64,000 nt of DNA from CAVSWT01 sp963775245 (GTDB lineage Bacteria; Bacteroidota; Ignavibacteria; Ignavibacteriales; Ignavibacteriaceae): contig CAVZID010000020.1 of NCBI GenBank assembly GCA_963775245.1, positions 54,566 through 118,565 of the forward strand. The letters run 5' to 3'. This document shows, in pieces, positions 26,961-37,368 of the stretch; positions within the stretch are counted from its first letter, which is position 1; the number at the start of each line of letters is the position of its first letter. The translations under genes were made by a program, and so were the position numbers. Below the pieces are notes generated by a model. The model made no database searches and was not told the origin of the DNA. It worked only from the letters and a program-made list of their open reading frames with translations.

Positions 26961-27541
26961 TACATTTCTTCCATTGCTAAATTTTCACGAAGATTCATTA
27001 GAGCAATTTTAACTTTGGACTTAACTGTCTGCTCAGGGATATTCAGCTTTGCCGCAATTTCTTTTTCAGTGTAACCTTCGTAATAAGCAAGGTAGATCAC
27101 ATATTGTTGAGCATCCGTAAGCTTATTTAAGGCTTCTTCAAAATTATTTTTTTTCTTCAATGCTTCCTTTAAGTCCAAACCGCCTGTTTTATTTGAGATG
27201 CTAGGGATAATAAATTCATTTTCAAAGACATCATTATATTCTTGTAAATCTGTCCCATCTCTTCTTCTTCGTATTGTATCCACAGCCTTATTTCTTGTTA
27301 AAATAACAAGCCAGGTATAAGGGTTATTGGAGTTAAAATCAAAACATCTAATTTTCCGCCAAACAATTACAAACACATCCGCTAAAACTTGCTGGGCTGT
27401 TTCTTCATCAGAGACAATCTTTTTTATGATTGTATACAATAATGGAGAATACCTATTATATAAAATCTCAAGGGCTTTAGAATCGCTGTTTGCAACCCTT
27501 TTTAACAATTCAATATCTGTTAAAGGAGTATTTGAAGTCAA
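26960..27541 (-). CDS. ECF RNA polymerase sigma factor
   Basis: The 193-residue protein has the sigma-70 region 2 (ILYNRYSPLLYTIIKKIV, VWRKIRCFDFNSNNPYTWLV, ARNKAVDTIRRRR-like) and region 4 (QYVIYLAYYEGYTEKEIAAKL, then NIPEQTVKSKVKIALMNLRENL), and lacks regions 1 and 3, as in extracytoplasmic-function sigma factors. The start is TTG at 27541; an in-frame TAA lies a few codons upstream and no ATG follows until well inside region 2, so a TTG start is the best supported. It is co-transcribed with and overlaps its RskA-type anti-sigma gene. Target promoters are unknown. Confidence 0.9.
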   Translation of the reverse strand: MTSNTPLTDIELLKRVANSDSKALEILYNRYSPLLYTIIKKIVSDEETAQQVLADVFVIVWRKIRCFDFNSNNPYTWLVILTRNKAVDTIRRRRDGTDLQEYNDVFENEFIIPSISNKTGGLDLKEALKKKNNFEEALNKLTDAQQYVIYLAYYEGYTEKEIAAKLNIPEQTVKSKVKIALMNLRENLAMEEM

Positions 27542-27711
27542 AGTATGTTATTTAATTTATTAAGTGAAATAATATGCAAAAGTAAGTCGACAATTGGTAA
27601 AAATCAATCAATTCAAAATGGACTGAATTACCTAAAGATTCATTAAAATGATAAGTTTTTTAAATTTCTTATAATAAAGATAAGTAATTATTTAAATGCA
27701 ATTTTCAAATA

Positions 27712-30353
27712 TTAAATTGAAAACCAATAATTAAATTTTATGAGAAAAATATTATTGGGATAAACATATCTTAAGTTATTTATTGCGTCATACACAGAAT
27801 CATTACCCGGCATAATAAAATTTGTTCTGTCCTGCGACCAAACCAAATATAATTGAGAACCGGGACGGTATTCCCATCTTAACACCAGGTTGGATCTAAA
27901 CTGAAAAAAATTAAAATCAGGATTCTGAAAACTATATTTAATTTGTGAATTATTGTTTTCTGAAAATTCATAACTATTTCCGTTAAGAGTCGGATTTAAT
28001 GTTGTAAATCTATCGTTATATTCTGATGCTCTCGGGTTTGTAATCATTTTAAATTCAGAATATTTTCCTACAGAGGCAAAAGGGCTTCCATAATATTGGA
28101 TAGACAGTTCGGTGGTAATATTATAATCAATTCTAAAAGTTGCATCGATTGTTTTTTGCTCAACCTTTCCTAGCAGATATCTAAAATTATTGTTTATTTG
28201 TTCGGCAGTTATATACTGTAGTTTATTAATATTTAAAGAGTAAGCTGCACTTAAAGAAATTTTTAAAGTATTCATAGGCAAAAATGATATACCTGGTTGT
28301 ATCTGATAATATGAAGCGTTACGATAACCGGACTGAGATATATTTGTTCTTAAATCAAAATAGAATTTTTTCGAATAGTCCGTTCTAATATAAGAATTAT
28401 TTGACCAGATAGAAGGAACAAGTATTGCATCGCCTCCTCTGAGCAGTCGGATATCCAGCGCTTGTGAAGTATAATCTATTGATGTTGATATTGCCCATTT
28501 GTTAAGAAATTCAAGATAAATATTTAAACTGCCGCCGGATGACAAATAATCCATTCCGAAGTTCCAATTATTATTTTGATCTATGCCAATTGAGTATGTT
28601 CTAAAAATAGAAACCGGCTTATTAACAAAGTATGAAATAGAATTTACCTGGTTAATAACATCTGCAGTTTGCATATATCCCAAATCGTTTAAATCCAACC
28701 CTGGTGAACGCCAGTTTAATGCAGTAGAATATCTCCAAAGCCCCACGCTTCCTTTACCTACCTTAATACTTCCGCCGTAACCGGAAAAATTTGTACGGTT
28801 GCTGTCATATTTTAGGTAATTTGCATCCGGCCTCTGATAATACCTGGCAGAAGAACTTTTGAAGAATATCCATAGCATGCTTTACTTCCGTTTATATAGC
28901 TTCCAATTAATTTAGAATCAACGAAATATTCTTTATCATTCCAGTAGTGCATAAAATCCATCCCACCAGTGTATGCATTGCGATTGAGAAACTCAAGTTG
29001 TGTATCTTTAATAAACCTGTTGGTAGAAGTGAAAATACCTCCCAGAACGGTGTTCCCTTGTGAATAATCTTGCTGAACTCGCGCAATAAAATAATTTGTT
29101 AAAGGCTCAACTCCCAGATCACTTTTTTTACCACCGGAATAAATTGTTGCTTGTTGATTTGCGGTTAGACTTTGTAAAATACCTACTGAAAGTCCATCCG
29201 CAGTTTTGCCGCTGATCTTTTCTGCACTAATAATAGTTGTATTATCCGGGAAATCAATATACTCGCCGTCTTTCAAACTAGGCGAATAGCTTGGTGAATG
29301 CCCAATTCTCCGGCTATAAAAAACACTTACATTGTCAAAATCAAAACTAAAAATATTTTTTCCTTCAAGAAAAAAAGGACGTTTCTCATCATAAAAGGTT
29401 TCAAATGCAGTAAGGTTCATTACAGAAGGATCTGATTCTACCTGTCCGAAGTCAGGATTTATTGTCAGGTTGGCAGTGAAATTACTTGACAAACCGATAG
29501 TTGCATCCAGCCCGATATTTCCTAACCATGCTCTACCTTTATCTTTAAATGGATTACCGGATTCACTTTTAAAGGTATTAAGTTTTCCAAGTGAATAGGG
29601 CATTATTTCGATTCGTCGGTATTTAGGCAAACCATTAATACCGTGGAGTTCACCGCACTCATATAAAATACCCGGCCCGGTTGATGATTGAGGATCCCAA
29701 TCACTTTCTTCCTGGAAACGATCGATCCAACGCCAACAATGGAGCCCCCAAACTTGTACGTTTGCACTGCTGTATCTAAGTTGACTTAACGGTATTTCAA
29801 ATTCGGCAGTCCATGCAGAATCTTCCATACCGACTTTTGCATACCAGACTGCATTCCAGTTTACATCACCATTACTCGGATTTGTTAATAAAAGATCTAT
29901 TTTCTGCCCGGCTGCCGTAACATCAAATTCAAAGCCGGTGCGATGGTCATTGTAACTATCAAAAGTAACACCTACTATATCTCCATTAAATTCGTCACGC
30001 CTTCCGGCTTTACGAACAATTTTATCAGGTTCATTATCGAATGCACGTATAGCAACATAAATATTTCTATCATCGTAAAGAATTTTTATTTGAGTAGGTT
30101 CAGATGGCTTAGCTCCATCATTCGGAATCCATTGAATATAATTGCCCGCCCATTCACCGGTTCTCCAGCATTCATCATTTAATTTACCATCTATAACCGG
30201 CTTTTTAGTTGTTAGTCGTGTAGTAGTATAAATTCTTTTAGGTTTACTTGAATTATCAATGAGTGTGTCCCTAGAAGAAAATGAACCACCAGCAAACGTT
30301 TTTTGTATTAAGAATATGACGATTAAAAAAGGAAGCGCTAATTTGGAAAACAT
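27712..30353 (-). pseudogene. DUF5916 outer-membrane protein with CBM9-like N-terminus, frameshifted
   Basis: Two overlapping frames together make one DUF5916 protein. The N-terminal frame, best started at ATG 30353 (MFSKLALPFLIVIFL signal peptide), has a carbohydrate-binding-like domain (PVIDGKLNDECWRTGEW, about residues 45-220) and the conserved LTINPDFGQVESDPSVMNLT, FETFYDEKRPFFLEG, FYSRRIGHSP. It derails after YINGSK near 28879. The next frame resumes at SSARYYQRPDANYL and runs to a barrel-like C-terminus ending FLIKFNYWFSI, consistent with an outer-membrane strand. One missing base explains the break; the repaired protein would be about 880 residues, normal for the family. Function is unknown, though the family is often linked to outer-membrane uptake or protein secretion. 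Confidence 0.8.
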
Positions 30354-30545
30354 TAAATTCCCCAATATTTTTTCGTTTGAAATGTAATAAAAAAATATTC
30401 AAGTAATTTGATTTGAATGACTCCAATCCAAACTTCATCAGAATTTACAATTCAAATATATTATTTAATTTGATATGAATAATAAAAAGTTTGCAATCAA
30501 TTAATAAATAAATGAAAATCAGCAGCTTGATATTTTTAAAATAAA

Positions 30546-30576
30546 AAACCCGGAACTATTTTTTTACTCCGGGTTT
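30546..30576 (-). terminator. Terminator after the GH2 sugar operon
   Basis: A 9-bp stem, AAACCCGGA (30546-30554) with TCCGGGTTT (30568-30576), is followed on the minus strand by TTTTTTAT-like sequence. It lies 32 bases after the GH2 stop. Confidence 0.75.
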
Positions 30577-30607
30577 AAATTTTATAGAACACAAAATATT
30601 TATATAA

Positions 30608-33229
30608 TCAATAAGTTAGTTCAATTTTCTTTTCATTAATATTCCAGCCTTTAACCTTTATATATGAATCCTTCAAGACTTTATTGTCATCTTTATAATA
30701 ATAACAAGTAACAGTTTTTTTCTCACCCGGGAGCAAAGTAAAATAATTATCATCCCAGAAGATTGGAACAATCGCTTCATTATTTTCTTCATTAAATAAA
30801 TTCAATTCAACCTGTAAAGCAAGCGAGCTTGATGTGTCTTCGACTTCAGTTTGTATAAATACTTTATCTCCTTTATCAATGGAGTTAGCATTTACATGCA
30901 AATCAATTTGCGAAAGATTATTAAGTTCGGTTAAATCTGCATACTGCTTTACAGGCGTTACATACCAGGCATTTTTTGAATAATCTAAAATTTCTTTTTT
31001 TGTTGATAAGCAGTAAAAATTAGAGCTGATGATTTCATCCTTATCATCAAACAATCTTAAATCAACAAAGTAAGTTGTGTCAAGATTTTTCAACGTGTCC
31101 AATGAAGTTATATTAATATTTTCATCCGGCAGTAATGAAATTATTTTATTAAAAGAAAATACCAGGGACAAATCAAAATTAAAAACTTTAACTTCAGCAT
31201 TTATGCTGTCTTGTGGAGTTACAGAATTATTTACCGCCATAATTGAATTGGTTCCATAATCATATAATATATGAATGGGTTCGCATGCTTTACGCGCACC
31301 GTAAAATGCTGCGGTAGGCATTAAATAATAATCATAAAACTGCCACCAGAATTTTGGCCATGCAGAGTTGTACATCCATTGAATAATGCCGGTTGCTTTG
31401 TACCGATTGGCAATGAATGCTTCGAACATAGCACGCATTCCTTCATAATTTAAGAACTGAGCTTTTGTACAATATCCTTCTAAATTACTTGCCTTCCCAA
31501 GGCGCTCATTCAATGCTTCTGTATACAGGTCAAGATTTTTAAATTGTCCAAGACAGCAATGAAAAAACCATACAGAATCTATCGGCCAAAGATGATCCTC
31601 AGGAATAAATTTCTTAATACTTTCTTCGATAGGAACTTGCGGGCCAGGCCCGGTTTCAGTATTAAATCCAAAAGCGCCGCCGTTTGCAGTATCAACATAC
31701 CAATAGGATGGCGGAACATAATCATAAGGCCCTCGCATTTTAACTTGTGACTTGCCTGTAATTGAAGACATATGTTCAGCAGCCGAAGAAATTACTGGCC
31801 TAGTGGGATCATCGCTGTAAAGAATTTTAATATACTTTTCTTCAAGTTCAGGATTTGGATATTTATCGCTTCCATAAAGCCAAACAAAAATTGATGGATG
31901 ATTTCGCAGCCATTTTATTTGATCTTCCCATGATTCGGAAATTAATTTAATACTGGAAGGTGAATTTATTGTCCCGTATTCATTGTCTTTCATTCCAAGA
32001 AAATGTCCCCATTCCCATTGACAGCTCCATCCAACCATTAACAAAATACCTTCTTCATCACACAGATTATAAATATCCTGGCTGGTTCCCCAAAAGCCTT
32101 CGAAGCGAAGTGCATTTAAATTCATTTGTTTTGCATATTCAACTTGTGCTTTTAAGTTATCGTAAGTATTATCAAGAAGCATATTATCAGTCCAGCCTCC
32201 GCCGCGTACTAGAATTTTTTTTCTATTTAATTTATAACCGCGGAATCCTTCTTTAGTATGATAGTCAGATACTTCTCTAATTCCGAAACGAACATTTTGT
32301 TCATCTGAAATTAGACTATCTTCTTTAAAGGTAAGTTTAAGATTATATAATTCAGGTTTGCCAAGATCGTAAGTCCACCAAACTCTTGGATTGGTGATTA
32401 TTAATTCTTTAAAATCAAAAGGAGAAAAATTTATTTTTTTATTTTGATTAGGTTCAAGCTCAACATTTTTTGAAAATATTTTTGAATCAATTACTCCTTC
32501 CAAAATTCCGGATATTTTTTGCGAACTATTGTTCTTAAGTTCGGCTGAAACAGAAAGTCTTGCTTCAGTTAATTGATTATTAGCAAACCTGGTTTGAACA
32601 TTGGGAAAATTAATTGAAACATTTCCTGTTTGAGTAACCTCAACACTTCGCCAAATTCCCATATTGTTGTCCGGCGGTTCAGGGTTCCAATCAACGAATC
32701 CCATAGTATAATCTCCAACAATAGGAGGGAAAACTTCAACTGCTAAAACATTTTTTCCGCCTGGTTTAATAAATGGAGTAATATCTAAATCAAAATGTCT
32801 AAAAGTTCCCAAAATAGTAGAAGTATCTGCAACCAGCTTTCCATTCAGCCAAATATTGGCTTTGTAGTTTATTCCTTCAAATTTAATTTTGAAGAAATTC
32901 AGATCTTTGTTATTTTGAACCGAGAATTCATTCCTATACCACCAAGACTTTTTAAATTGCTCTTTTGGGATTGTCTTTAAATTCTCACCAACAAAAATAT
33001 TTTTATATACACCATTCCTAACTAAAGCTGCAAAGACAGTTGAAGGCACTGTTGTAGGATACCATTTATTTGCATTATAACTCTCAGTAGAAATGATTTT
33101 TCCTGAGACAATTAATTCTTCGGACGATTGTATTTTCCAGTTATCTTTTAACATAAATGAATATTGTGATTCTTCCTGTGAAAAAGCAATGAATTGTAGA
33201 ACAAACAAAAACAAAATAATTTTTTTCAT
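30608..33229 (-). CDS. Glycoside hydrolase family 2, exo-beta-glucosaminidase / mannosidase-like
   Basis: The 873-residue protein has a signal peptide (MKKIILFLFVLQFIAFSQ) and the GH2 layout: N-terminal sugar-binding domain, Ig-like domain, TIM barrel at about 330-640, and C-terminal beta domains. Motifs include WYPTTVPSTVFAALVRNGVY, LNALRFEGFWGTSQDIYNLC and WSCQWEWG. The likely acid/base is Asp455 in WLYGSDKYP and the nucleophile Glu525 in NTETGPG; this GSD-type acid and the spacing match exo-beta-D-glucosaminidase (CsxA-like) and plant endo-beta-mannosidase relatives rather than beta-galactosidase. It probably acts in the periplasm or at the surface. The gene ends an operon with a ROK kinase, a sugar transporter and ribulokinase. 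Confidence 0.85.
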   Translation of the reverse strand: MKKIILFLFVLQFIAFSQEESQYSFMLKDNWKIQSSEELIVSGKIISTESYNANKWYPTTVPSTVFAALVRNGVYKNIFVGENLKTIPKEQFKKSWWYRNEFSVQNNKDLNFFKIKFEGINYKANIWLNGKLVADTSTILGTFRHFDLDITPFIKPGGKNVLAVEVFPPIVGDYTMGFVDWNPEPPDNNMGIWRSVEVTQTGNVSINFPNVQTRFANNQLTEARLSVSAELKNNSSQKISGILEGVIDSKIFSKNVELEPNQNKKINFSPFDFKELIITNPRVWWTYDLGKPELYNLKLTFKEDSLISDEQNVRFGIREVSDYHTKEGFRGYKLNRKKILVRGGGWTDNMLLDNTYDNLKAQVEYAKQMNLNALRFEGFWGTSQDIYNLCDEEGILLMVGWSCQWEWGHFLGMKDNEYGTINSPSSIKLISESWEDQIKWLRNHPSIFVWLYGSDKYPNPELEEKYIKILYSDDPTRPVISSAAEHMSSITGKSQVKMRGPYDYVPPSYWYVDTANGGAFGFNTETGPGPQVPIEESIKKFIPEDHLWPIDSVWFFHCCLGQFKNLDLYTEALNERLGKASNLEGYCTKAQFLNYEGMRAMFEAFIANRYKATGIIQWMYNSAWPKFWWQFYDYYLMPTAAFYGARKACEPIHILYDYGTNSIMAVNNSVTPQDSINAEVKVFNFDLSLVFSFNKIISLLPDENINITSLDTLKNLDTTYFVDLRLFDDKDEIISSNFYCLSTKKEILDYSKNAWYVTPVKQYADLTELNNLSQIDLHVNANSIDKGDKVFIQTEVEDTSSSLALQVELNLFNEENNEAIVPIFWDDNYFTLLPGEKKTVTCYYYKDDNKVLKDSYIKVKGWNINEKKIELTY

Positions 33230-33258
33230 GTGACAAAATTTATTTTAATAATTTTTAT

Positions 33259-34101
33259 TCAACGCTGTGCATCAAGATATAAAGCAGCCGCACCAAGTAC
33301 GGCAATATCTTTAATTTCAGTACATTCAATTTTAAATTTTTTTAGCGCTTGTTTATATTCAAAATCATTTATTGATTTCCACATTGTCTCTTGAAAAAAT
33401 TCAAATGACTTGCTGAGAGAACCTCCCAAAACGATAATTTGCGGATCAACAGAATACATAATCAGCTTAATTGCTTCTCCCAGGTTGCTTCCAAATTCAG
33501 AGAATATTTTTAAAGCATTAGCATCTCCTTTTTTAGACGCTTCAAATAATGCTGCTCCATCGGTTGAATATTGCTGCAAAAAATATTGCCCGCTGCAGTA
33601 ATATTCATAGTTATGTTCTCTGAAAGAAATTGTTCCAAATTCACCTGCACCGCAATTAGTGCCAGAATAAAGTTTATTGTTTAAGATTAATCCGGCACCT
33701 AAGCCAGTACCGATAATTAATCCGACTGCGTTATCATATTCTTTTGCTTTGCCAAAATATTTTTCGCCGGCAGCAAAACAATTTGCATCATTGTTTACAT
33801 ATGTTGGAAGATTATATTTCTTTTCTAAAAAATCTTTCAAATAAACTTCTTGCCAGGATGGAATATTTTGAACTCCGTAAACAATTCCTCTTTTAGTATC
33901 AACAACACTCGGGACGCCAACGCCAATTCCGGTAACATCCGATTGAATAACTTTATCAACGGTTTCACAAATTTCATTTAAAATAATTTCTTCAGAGCCG
34001 TTAGAAGTAATTTTTTTTGAAGCAATATCATCTATAGAACTTTTATTTACTCTTCCCGACCTAACATTTGTTCCGCCAAGATCTATTCCAATTATCGACA
34101 T
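33259..34101 (-). CDS. ROK-family sugar kinase
   Basis: The 280-residue protein shows the ROK fold. The ATP-binding GIDLGGTNVRSG starts at residue 4, the catalytic Asp is in NNDANCFAAGE, and LIIGTGLGAGLIL and VLGGSLSKS are present. The usual zinc-binding CGCGxxGC is absent; the same place reads EYYCSGQYFLQQY with a single Cys. It phosphorylates a hexose such as glucose, N-acetylglucosamine or mannose, with the substrate unclear. It sits 18 bases after an MFS sugar transporter gene and 29 bases before the GH2 gene, so it probably handles the sugar that the hydrolase releases. Confidence 0.87.
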   Translation of the reverse strand: MSIIGIDLGGTNVRSGRVNKSSIDDIASKKITSNGSEEIILNEICETVDKVIQSDVTGIGVGVPSVVDTKRGIVYGVQNIPSWQEVYLKDFLEKKYNLPTYVNNDANCFAAGEKYFGKAKEYDNAVGLIIGTGLGAGLILNNKLYSGTNCGAGEFGTISFREHNYEYYCSGQYFLQQYSTDGAALFEASKKGDANALKIFSEFGSNLGEAIKLIMYSVDPQIIVLGGSLSKSFEFFQETMWKSINDFEYKQALKKFKIECTEIKDIAVLGAAALYLDAQR

Positions 34102-34119
34102 GATTTTTTCTTTCTGAGT

Positions 34120-35394
34120 TTATGCTGTAACAGTTTCTTTTTTAGATGAAATAGTTTCATTGGTTATAATCGGCTTGGCCCACATGCCAATGCTTAAAAT
34201 GTATCCCAACGTAATATATATGACAAACATGCCAGCCCTAAGGCCAAAATGATCTCCAAGCCAACCGATAATAACCGGAACAATTGCACCTCCTATTATT
34301 GCAGTACACAATATTCCTGAAAAAGAACCATGATGGCTGTCAAGAGAATTTAATGCTAATGAAAAAACAATAGACCACATGACGGATAAAGAAAATCCAG
34401 CCATCGGGAAAGAAATTAATGCTAAATTAATTCCAATAAAATCTGTTGAACCGAACAAAGCAGCGCTTAACCAGAATAATGCGGAGATAGAAAACCAAAT
34501 AAGAATTTTTCTACTGTCGAATATCTTTAAAAGAACTAATCCTAAAACGCATCCCAAAGTAAGCATACCCCAAAAATATGAAACGACAGATGAACCGACT
34601 TTAAGGGGATCATAACCATGATAAACATAAAGGAACTGCGAAATCCAATTTGAAATTCCCTGCTCTGTCCCGACATAAGCAAAAATGCCGATAAAAAATA
34701 AAATCACGGTTTTCATTTTAAATAATTTTTTATGAGTCTCCCATGCGCCGGAACGTTCATCTTCTTTTCTTTCAACTATTGGAAATTTTGAAACATATAT
34801 AACTACCACCATAATTAAAATTAATAATGCAAACAGCCAGTATAAAGAAACCCACGGAAGATTTTCGGGAACCATATTTGACAAAGTAGAGATTAGAAAA
34901 TTTTTCGGTTGAGTTTTATCCGAGATATTTGTTACGAGATATGAATAAATCATCGGGCTTAAAAAAGATGCCCCGCCGAAAACCAATTGTGCAAGAACTG
35001 AATTGAAAGCGAAATGTTCTTCGCCGCCAGAAACTCTCAGTAAAGGATTTATAGCGACCTGTAGTATCGCCATTCCTATTCCCAGCAGAAACAAAGAACC
35101 AAGCGCCACTGCATACGATGGGAATAATGCAAAACAAAAAGCTCCGACAAGCTCAATACCAAATGCCCAAAGCATCACAACTTTTTCATGATACTTTTCA
35201 ACCAACATTCCTGCAGGAATTGACATTACTCCATAAGCTGCAAAAAATGAAAATGGAAGTAATGAAACCAGGGTCAAGCTGAGATTAAAGCTCTTTATAA
35301 TATCAGGAACAAGCGGGCCGAGAATATTAGTGATTAACGAGATTACAAAAAAAACAACAAAGATTAGTATTACCATGAAATAGTTTCTTTTCAT
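34120..35394 (-). CDS. MFS sugar transporter, FucP/NagP-like
   Basis: The 424-residue inner-membrane protein has 12 predicted helices and resembles the FHS (FucP) family: LGPLVPDIIKSFNLS, AYGVMSIPAGMLVEKYHEKV, ILQVAINPLLRVSGGEEHFAFNSVLAQLVFG, and YVGTEQGISNWISQFLY. Family members are proton symporters for fucose, galactose, glucose or N-acetylglucosamine. The substrate is not predictable from sequence, but the neighbours (ROK kinase and a GH2 hydrolase) suggest the sugar product of that hydrolase. It lies 66 bases downstream of ribulokinase in the same operon. Confidence 0.88.
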   Translation of the reverse strand: MKRNYFMVILIFVVFFVISLITNILGPLVPDIIKSFNLSLTLVSLLPFSFFAAYGVMSIPAGMLVEKYHEKVVMLWAFGIELVGAFCFALFPSYAVALGSLFLLGIGMAILQVAINPLLRVSGGEEHFAFNSVLAQLVFGGASFLSPMIYSYLVTNISDKTQPKNFLISTLSNMVPENLPWVSLYWLFALLILIMVVVIYVSKFPIVERKEDERSGAWETHKKLFKMKTVILFFIGIFAYVGTEQGISNWISQFLYVYHGYDPLKVGSSVVSYFWGMLTLGCVLGLVLLKIFDSRKILIWFSISALFWLSAALFGSTDFIGINLALISFPMAGFSLSVMWSIVFSLALNSLDSHHGSFSGILCTAIIGGAIVPVIIGWLGDHFGLRAGMFVIYITLGYILSIGMWAKPIITNETISSKKETVTA

Positions 35395-35460
35395 TTTTTA
35401 CTCCGGAATTTTACTGTTGTATTTGCCTGACACAAATTAGTTATTGTTTAATGAGTCTAA

Positions 35461-37152
35461 TTATTTTATACCTTCTTTAATAATTAATAATTGTTTCATC
35501 ACATCAAATAAATTACCTTCCCATTCATTCGTACCAAAAGCGTCATGCAGTTTTTTATATATTGAATATATCTTTGAATAAGTTTGATGATTCATTTCAT
35601 TAGGTTCATAAACCTCTTTAATTCCTATCATTGATTCTCTTGCTTCTTCAACCGAATCATATCCGCCGGATTTTTTACCCGCAGCAATTGCTCCAAATAT
35701 TGCAGCTCCCAAAGCAGGGGTTTGATCACTGCGCGAAACCTTCATCGGCCTTCCAGTAATATCAGAATAAATCTGCATTAGTAAAGAATTTTTAGACGCC
35801 AGTCCGCCGCAGTTAACAACTTCTTTAACCGGCACACCATATTCCTCAATTCTATTAATTATGGTAAGTGCCCCAAATGCAGTCGCCTCAATTAATGCTC
35901 TATAAATTTCATGAGGTTTGGTGTGAAGTGTTTGTCCAAGCAGCAATCCTGTTAAACGTGTATCAACTAAAATTGTTCTATTACCGTTATTCCAATCAAG
36001 TGCAAGCAAACCTGATTCACCGGGTTTTAATTTTGATGCCTCTTTTCCTAATGATTCAAATTTATCGTCAACTGTATTACCGTATTTTTCAGGAACAAGA
36101 TTATTAACAAACCATAAAAAGATATCGCCAACTCCTGACTGTCCCGCTTCAATCCCATAGTATCCATCCATTACGGAACCATCAACAATTCCGCATACAC
36201 CTTTAATATCATTTAATGGTTTGTCGCTTGGCCATACCATTACATCGCAAGTGCTTGTGCCAATAATTTTTACAAGAGTACCAACTTGAACTCCAGCACC
36301 AACTGCACCCATGTGTGCATCGAAAGAGCCTACAGAGATTGCAACATTCTCATTAAGCCCTAATTTCTCAGACCATTCTTTTGAAATATATCCAGCTAAA
36401 TGTCCTGCAGAATAAGCTTTGTTAAATAATCTATCTTTCAATTTTCCCAAACCCGGAGAAAGCATTTCTAAAAATTCTTCATCAGGCAATCCATCCCAAT
36501 CTTTATTAAACATTGCTTTATGCCCGGCAGCACAAACACTTCTTTTTATATTTTCAGGTTTCAAATCACCAATTAACGAAACCGTAATCCAATCACAAAT
36601 TTCTACAAAACTATAAGCGGCATTAAAAACTTTCTCGTCAATATTTTTACAATGCAATATTTTACTCCAGAACCATTCTGAAGAATAAGTACCTCCTATC
36701 TTACTCATATATTGAGGCCTTACTTTAGATGCAAGCTTCGTGATTTGTTCGGCTTCGGCATAGCTGGTGTGGTCTTTCCAAAGCCAAACCATTGCGTTAG
36801 GATTGTCTTTAAAATCTTTAAGAAAACATAAAGGTGTTCCGTCAGAATTAACGGGCAAAGGAGAACTTCCGGTTGTATCAACTCCAATTCCAATTATATC
36901 CAACGGATTAAATTTAGAATCAATATCTTTAGCATTTTTAATTGCATCTTTTATAGTTGCTTCAATGCCCAATAAATAATCAGCAGGATTTTGACGGGCT
37001 AAATGAGGATTTGAAGAGTCTACTATAATACCATTTTCTCCCGATGGATAGGGAAAAATTGAACTGGCTAATTCAGTTCCATTTGATACTTCAACAATTA
37101 AAGCTCTGCAGGAGTTTGTCCCGAAGTCTAATCCAAGGACATATTTATTCAT
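35461..37152 (-). CDS. araB: Ribulokinase (FGGY family)
   Basis: The 563-residue protein matches AraB: LGLDFGTNSCRALIVEV at the N-terminus, PNAMVWLWKDHTS, SKIGGTYSSEWFWSKILHC, VSVGSFDAHMGAVGAGV and the C-terminal VVNCGGLASKNSLLMQIYSDI and DQTPALGAAIFGAI. These distinguish ribulokinase from xylulokinase, and the length is typical (about 550-565). It would phosphorylate L-ribulose in arabinose degradation. No araA or araD is adjacent, and the other genes of the operon fit hexosamine or hexose use, so the substrate may be another ketopentose or the gene may be part of a mixed-sugar operon. It is the first gene of that operon. Confidence 0.88.
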   Translation of the reverse strand: MNKYVLGLDFGTNSCRALIVEVSNGTELASSIFPYPSGENGIIVDSSNPHLARQNPADYLLGIEATIKDAIKNAKDIDSKFNPLDIIGIGVDTTGSSPLPVNSDGTPLCFLKDFKDNPNAMVWLWKDHTSYAEAEQITKLASKVRPQYMSKIGGTYSSEWFWSKILHCKNIDEKVFNAAYSFVEICDWITVSLIGDLKPENIKRSVCAAGHKAMFNKDWDGLPDEEFLEMLSPGLGKLKDRLFNKAYSAGHLAGYISKEWSEKLGLNENVAISVGSFDAHMGAVGAGVQVGTLVKIIGTSTCDVMVWPSDKPLNDIKGVCGIVDGSVMDGYYGIEAGQSGVGDIFLWFVNNLVPEKYGNTVDDKFESLGKEASKLKPGESGLLALDWNNGNRTILVDTRLTGLLLGQTLHTKPHEIYRALIEATAFGALTIINRIEEYGVPVKEVVNCGGLASKNSLLMQIYSDITGRPMKVSRSDQTPALGAAIFGAIAAGKKSGGYDSVEEARESMIGIKEVYEPNEMNHQTYSKIYSIYKKLHDAFGTNEWEGNLFDVMKQLLIIKEGIK

Positions 37153-37287
37153 TTTTTCTTATTCCATTTCAAATTAAAAAGTTAAAATTGATTTGATGAC
37201 TTAAACTAAATTACCAAATTTTTAGTTTTTCTTCTAAGAAAATTAACCATTTATAATTAAATAAATTACTTTCCACTTGGTCTAAAT

Positions 37288-37316
37288 AAACCCAGTTTCT
37301 AAAAAAAACCGGGTTT
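37288..37316 (-). terminator. Terminator-like hairpin after the sensor/barrel operon
   Basis: AAACCCAGTTT (37288-37298) pairs, with one mismatch, with AAACCGGGTTT (37306-37316). It lies 53 bases below the barrel pseudogene stop and belongs to the same palindrome family as 1278-1306. Confidence 0.6.
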
Positions 37317-37368
37317 ATATCTACTTGTCATGAGATACTTAAGTTAGGTAATGATTGGTTTGTTTTTA

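Noticed and set aside
35461..37152. Xylulokinase or glycerol kinase for the FGGY kinase
   Set aside because: The length (563) and motifs such as SKIGGTYSSEWFWSKI and SFDAHMGAVGAGV are those of ribulokinase.
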